From: Castor canadensis
Lineage: Eukaryota; Chordata; Mammalia; Rodentia; Castoridae
Assembly (NCBI RefSeq): GCF_047511655.1
Contig: NC_133401.1
Span: 16,090,001 to 16,154,000 of the forward strand
Length of the DNA stretch: 64,000 nt
Direction of reading: 5' to 3'
Shown piece by piece: positions 60,009-64,000 of this stretch (positions are counted from its first letter, which is position 1; each line of letters begins with the position of its first letter). Both the position numbers and the translations under genes were made by a program. The notes beneath the pieces are model-generated. The model made no database searches and had not been told where the DNA came from. It saw nothing but the letters and a program-made list of their open reading frames with translations.

Positions 60009-60937
60009 ATGCCGAGTCGCCGCGTCGCTAGACCGCCCGCTGCGCCGGAGCTGGGGGCCTTGGGTAAGCGGAGCCGACGTTCTGGAGAGGAGTCTGGGGC
60101 GGGGCTGGAAATGTGGGGAGTTCTGGGGGGGGGTCCCAAGTAATCTAGGGGTCCCGACAAGAGCCTAGGGGATTTCGCGGGGAGAGTGTGAGGGCTGCGG
60201 GGACACCGTATTAGAGCGAAGGAAGGAGGCAGAGGATGGTGAAGGGTCCGGCCCAAGGTACAGGCGAGGCGTCCCGCTGAAGAGTGAGAAGGGGGCGGGG
60301 CCTGACCCTGAGGCAAAGAAGGGGGCGGGGCCCGGCTTCCAGAGGGAGAAGGGGCGAGGTCTGACCCCGAGAGGGCGGAGTGGGAGGGGAATAAAGGCGG
60401 GGCCAAACTCCGAGAGGGAGAAGAGGAGTGGCCTGCCGTACAGAGGGGGCGGGGTGTGTTCTGAGGACGAGAAGGGGGCGGGGACTAACGCACAGAAGGA
60501 AGCGGGGTTGGTCTTGGAGGGACGAGGGGGCGGGGCCTGTCCCTGAGCGACAGGGGGGCGAGGCCGACGGGCCTAGAGAAGGGGAAAGGCCTGTTCTGAA
60601 AAACGAAGGGTGAGGCGGGCTTGCCACTGACAAAGTCAAGCCTGACCCTGAGCGCAGCAAAGGGGTGGGGCTTTCCTGAAGTTAAGGGGTCCTCCAGGCC
60701 CGTTTTGGAGTAGAAGAGAATCTTGAGTGATGATGGGGTGAATGGCAAAAATGAGAGGCTAGACACTGTGGGAGGTAATGGGGAGGGGCTTGATCAAGGG
60801 GGCGTGGCTACAAGAGGCAGGGGTTGGGGGTTGAAGATTCTCTTCCTGGCCAGCATCACGCCCTGAGATTTGCTTCCCTCTCGTAGGGCCCACTGGTGAC
60901 CTCCCCTCGCTCTCGCTGGCCATTTCCAGGACCACAG
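60009..60937 (+). CDS. RELB: RELB, NF-kB subunit, N-terminal exons (gene continues beyond window)
   Basis: Transcription factor of the non-canonical NF-kB pathway, partner of p52 and p50. Only exon 1 (60009-60063) and exon 2 (60887-60937) are in the window. They encode [18 protein letters not shown] and then [17 protein letters not shown], matching the human and mouse N-termini, with phase-1 junctions. The next exon (human ...DELEIIDEYIK) lies past 64000, as do the Rel homology domain and transactivation domain. I start at 60009 because the human upstream Met is a GTG here (59958) and mouse starts at this same Met; the context GCCATGC has a purine at -3. Confidence 0.93.
60285..60640 (+). repeat. 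GC-box minisatellite in RELB intron 1
   Basis: About 12 degenerate units of 21-30 bp, each centred on GAAGGGGGCGGGGCC or a variant (GGGGCGAGGTC, GGGGGCGGGGTG, GGGGGGCGAGGCC) and separated by CTGACCCTGAG-like spacers. At least five units keep a full Sp/KLF-type GGGCGGGG box on +. The strand is strongly purine-rich with many G runs. Confidence 0.88.
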
Positions 60938-61199
60938 GTGAGCAGCCCTCCACAGTCCTTGCCCACCTGTTCTTGGAAGATGGGGCTGGGGAGCCCCTGT
61001 AGAGTCAGGTTGGGCAGGCCTCTGCCTGAGGAATTCAGTTTTCCCCTGTGCTTTTCACTGTCCTTTGAGAAAGCCCCCTAGGTGTCCCTACTGCCTGGAT
61101 GATTATGAGCTTGGCACATAAAAGGAACCACCTAGTTGCGCTCTAAGAGGTGCCCCCTTTAGAAATTCACCATGGTAAAGCAGAGTGCGGCGACTGCAA

Positions 61200-61432
61200 T
61201 CTTGGGTTTTAGGGCAGAGGTTTACATGCCAGTGCCACAACTCCTTATTTGGGAATGTTTGCAAGTCACTTCCCCCACCTGGCCCTCAGTTGTCCTCACC
61301 TGTAAAATGGGCACAATATCAGTGCCTCCTCTTTAGGGTGATTTGGGAGAATGCAATGAGCTGATACAAGCAAACTTGCAAAGCAGTGTCTGGCTCATAG
61401 GAAAGGCTCAGTAAGTGTTGTTAGTGGTGAAT
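61200..61432 (+). repeat. Near full-length MIR in RELB intron 2
   Basis: GCAAGTCACTTCCCCCACCT, CTCACCTGTAAAATGGGCAC and TCAGTAAGTGTTGTTAG give the MIR head-to-tail order. Confidence 0.85.
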
Positions 61433-61447
61433 AATAATAATACTAAC

Positions 61448-61645
61448 AAAGCCAGGTGTGGTGGTGTATGCCTGTAATTCCAGCTAACTGGGGAAGTGGA
61501 GATGGAAGGATGGAAGTCAAAGGTCAGTGGGTGAAAACTCAAGACCCTGAAAAACAAACTAAAAGCAAAGGGACTAGCGTGTGAGTGGTAGAGCACCTCT
61601 GCCTAGCAAGCAGAAGCCTGTGTTCAAACCCCAGTAGTGGGCAAA
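61448..61645 (+). repeat. Dimeric SINE, sense
   Basis: GCCAGGTGTGGTGGTGTATG to TTCAAACCCCAGTAGTGGGC. Confidence 0.9.
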
Positions 61646-61699
61646 AACAAACAATGACCAAAAAAAGGTAATGGTGATAATAGTTATTAGTCTGTCTAT

Positions 61700-61862
61700 A
61701 AAAGCAGTTCTTAAACCATGTGCCTCAGAATTACCTCGAGGGCTTGGTAAAACAGATTATCTGGTCCTATGTCTAGAGTTTCTGATTCAGTAGTTTGGGC
61801 TGGCCCCTGAGAGTGTGCCTTTTTAGGGAGTTCCCAAAAGATGCCAAGAGCTACTGGTCTAA
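61700..61862 (+). repeat. MER5A-type hAT-Charlie DNA transposon
   Basis: CAGTTCTTAAACCATGTGCC, TCAGAATTACCTCGAGGGCT and GAGTTTCTGATTCAGTAG follow MER5A. Non-autonomous and inactive. Confidence 0.82.
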
Positions 61863-61871
61863 AATGTCCTT

Positions 61872-62082
61872 CCTTTCTGGGTGCTGGTGGCTCACGCCTG
61901 TCATCCTAGCTACTCAGGAGGCAGAGATCAGGAGGATCGAGGTTTGAAGCCAGCCCAGGTAAATAGTTTGTGAGACCCTATCTCGAAAAAAACCCATCAC
62001 AAAAAAGGGCTGGTGGAGTGGCTCAAGGTGAGTTCAAGCCCCAATACAGCAGAAAGAGAAAGAGAGAGAGAGAGAGAGAGAA
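61872..62082 (+). repeat. Dimeric SINE with GA-repeat tail, sense
   Basis: GGTGCTGGTGGCTCACGCCT, linker AACCCATCACAAAAAAGGGC, shortened right part, then GA repeats 62054-62080. Confidence 0.9.
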
Positions 62083-62379
62083 CGCAGCTGGGATTTGGAG
62101 GGTGGGGTAGAGACCTGCCATTATGAATACTCAATGGCCCATGGTGTCTGGCTGAGTCTGAGCCTCTTTCTAGAAGGAGGATACTGGGACAGACCCCAAA
62201 AGTACTAGAGTAGCCATGGAGAGGACACTGCAGCCCTGAGATTAGTGGTGTGTGGGAAAAGGTGGAGGGGTGACATTAGGGACAGGTCCGCCAGCCCAAG
62301 TGCTGGTTCTAGAATAAGGCTGAGACTTGTATGGCCCAAGACCTAGATCTGAAGTTTCCAATGAAAGTCATTTATGATG

Positions 62380-63040
62380 TCATCTGTTCAAAAAATATTT
62401 GTTGAGCACCTGTTCTATACCCGGACCTGTGGTGTGAACAGAGCAGTCACTGAGATTGCCCAAGAGCCCTGCCCTCAGAGTTCTCTACCTAGATAGGGAA
62501 GCAGACATGCAAATGATAAATTAAATGTGGATTATACAATGCAATAAGGGCTATAAGGAGATGGGGAGGAGGGCAGGGATAGGAGAGTGAGGGAGGTCAA
62601 TCCACATGGAAAATTCCCTTCACTTATGGCCAGACATAGGCTTGGGTGCAATGCGGATTGGGCAGCCCTGCTCCCAGTCTCTGGCGCTCCCTGCCGTAGG
62701 AGGAGACAGGGATGAATCATTTTAATGAGAGATCATGTCACATCCTATCAACACCATGAAAATGATAAGGCAAAGGGATCTGAGCTGGGGCTGTAGCTCA
62801 TACTTAGTGCGTGCTTAGCATGCATGCGGCCCTGGGTTCCATCCCAGCACCAGAAAAAGAAGAACCTAACTTCAAGTGACTGGAGTGGGCAGTCTGGGGA
62901 CAAGCTTGAATAAAGTGACCAGGAGGACCTGTCTAGGAGGTGACATTTGAGTCGAAATCTGAAGGAGGTCGAGGAAGGGCCATGAGAAGAACTGGCAGAG
63001 ACCAGCCTGTGCAAAGGTCCTGAGGCAGCAAATGCATAGT
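62380..63040 (+). repeat. Ancient L2-like repeat interrupted by an ID element
   Basis: AAATATTTGTTGAGCACCTG and ATGCAAATGATAAATTAAAT, then after the ID (62786-62860) GGAGGTGACATTTGAGTCGA and TGTGCAAAGGTCCTGAGGCA. Longest copy of this family in the window. Confidence 0.65.
62786..62860 (+). repeat. ID element, sense
   Basis: GAGCTGGGGCTGTAGCTCAT...CCTGGGTTCCATCCCAGCAC, then A-rich tail. BC1/tRNA-Ala type, a rodent hallmark. Confidence 0.85.
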
Positions 63041-63293
63041 CAGTTTTCTGCTTCCGTGTGACCCATCTTGGCTGGATCCTAATGATGCCAAGTCTGTGTG
63101 GGAACTCCGTGTGTTATTTGAGCAGAGCCTTGAATAAGGAAAAGAAGTTCCCAGTGTTTCTTTGTTTAGAGGGTGTTTTAGATAATATTACCCAAGATTT
63201 ATGGAGGGCACAGAGTGGTCAGATTCTGTCTGAAACGTTTCTTTGTGTGATCTTGACTCCTTATGCTAACCCTTGAAGTAGGAGCTCAGACCT
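63041..63293. other. RELB intron 2, unique or old-repeat stretch
   Basis: No exon 3-like sequence (no DELEIIDEYIK frame). Confidence 0.45.
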
Positions 63294-63600
63294 CTTTTTT
63301 TTTTTTTTGGTGGGACTGGGATTTGAACTCAGGGCTTTGCACTTGCAAAGCAGGTTCTCTTCCACTTGAGCCACACCTCCAGTCCATTTTGCTTTGGTTA
63401 TTTTTGAGATGGGTAGTCTCTCAAACTATTTGCCTAGGCTGACCTCAAACCTCAATCTTCCCGATCTCAGTGTTCCAAGTAGTTGGGATTACAGGCATGA
63501 GCCACCACGCCCAACTCAGACCTCCTTTTGTAGAGGAGGCTCAGAGAGGTTAATCAACTTGCCCAAGGCCACACACCTAATCAGTGACAGCTGAGTCTAC
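63294..63600. repeat. Dimeric SINE (antisense) inserted in an MIR
   Basis: SINE at 63294-63516 (GTGGGACTGGGATTTGAACT...GGCATGAGCCACCACGCCC). On its right, AGAGGAGGCTCAGAGAGGTT is MIR. The words CTCAGACCTC on the left (63283) and CTCAGACCTCC on the right (63515) form the target-site duplication. Confidence 0.88.
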
Positions 63601-63829
63601 ACCTCATGCTCTAAAACCATGCCTTCCACTCCCCCATTTCATAGCCAGACAAACCGGGGAAGGGATGCCCAAGTCCATAGAACAGTTCTCCCAACACCTT
63701 GTCCAACAGCGGCCAGCCAGCATATGGGCAGTGCCCGTATGTGGCAAGGGTGAGTGCCTCTCATGTATTCACTTTTTAAACTATTGAAATCTAAGAAGTT
63801 AGGAATTATCATTGTGCCAGTATTTAAAT

Positions 63830-64000
63830 GTTTTTATTTATTTATTCATTCATACATTTATTTATTTTTGTGGTACTGCAGAAGAACCCAGGGCCTCCAG
63901 CATGCGCAATGTGCTCTACCACCTAGTCACTACCCAGACCCTTGCCCATTTTATAGATAAAGAAACGAAGGCACAAGCCAGATGCCGGTGGCTCATGCTG
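63830..64000. repeat. TTTA microsatellite, ID-like SINE and start of a further SINE
   Basis: TTTA/TTCA repeats 63835-63869, antisense ID-like 63870-63940, and from 63975 the head of a sense SINE (GCCAGATGCCGGTGGCTCAT) cut by the window end. Confidence 0.75.

Noticed and set aside
59600-60406. 268-codon minus-strand frame over the RELB CpG island
   Set aside because: Low-complexity Pro/Arg/Gly composition from CpG-rich DNA; no family features.
1-64000. CRISPR arrays, bacterial operons, phage or an undescribed multi-gene system
   Set aside because: The window is ordinary mammalian chromosomal DNA with split genes. Tandem arrays present are minisatellites and microsatellites.

Overview
This is mammalian nuclear DNA. 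It carries the well-known apolipoprotein cluster and its neighbours in conserved order, all transcribed on the + strand: end of TOMM40 (3' UTR only) - APOE - APOC1 - APOC4 - APOC2 - CLPTM1 - first exons of RELB. The repeats point to a rodent that is not mouse- or rat-like. ID elements (tRNA-Ala-like SINEs) are present, and dimeric SINEs that join a B1/7SL-like monomer to an ID-like monomer are extremely common. A beaver/kangaroo-rat type lineage (Castorimorpha) is my best guess, but that is inference. Gene assignments rest on exon-by-exon translation with matching splice phases and on remembered human and mouse proteins; no search was run.

Layout. 1-2.2 kb: TOMM40 tail, a strong forward CTCF-type motif, and the TATA-type APOE promoter. 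2.2-5.1 kb: APOE (4 exons, 306 aa). 5.1-8.3 kb: SINEs plus a unique block that resembles the macrophage/adipose multienhancer (ME) with an LXR-type DR4. 8.4-11.2 kb: APOC1 (88 aa). 13.6-13.9 kb: a recognisable hepatic control region (HCR). 15.7-17.6 kb: APOC4 (122 aa). 18.1-19.85 kb: APOC2 (94 aa). 21.7 kb: a reverse CTCF motif. 23.3-55.1 kb: CLPTM1 (14 coding exons, 656 aa), its large introns packed with SINEs, old L1, MER2 and one LTR remnant. 55.1-59.6 kb: gene-free. 59.6-64 kb: CpG-island RELB promoter with NF-kB, CRE and E-box motifs, RELB exons 1 and 2, and the start of intron 2.

How it fits together. The four apolipoprotein genes act in triglyceride-rich lipoprotein metabolism: APOE as receptor ligand, APOC2 as LPL activator, APOC1 and APOC4 as modulators. 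They appear to share the downstream HCR (liver) and ME (macrophage/adipose) elements. A pair of convergent CTCF motifs brackets exactly this cluster and leaves the housekeeping-type CLPTM1 and the immune RELB outside. I found no unknown multi-gene system. The most notable points are regulatory architecture (CTCF pair, HCR, DR4), APOE residue states, opposed minisatellites in APOC4 and APOC2, a GC-box minisatellite in RELB intron 1, loss of the upstream RELB start codon, and a retroposed tRNA-Ile 5' fragment inside a fossil transposon.
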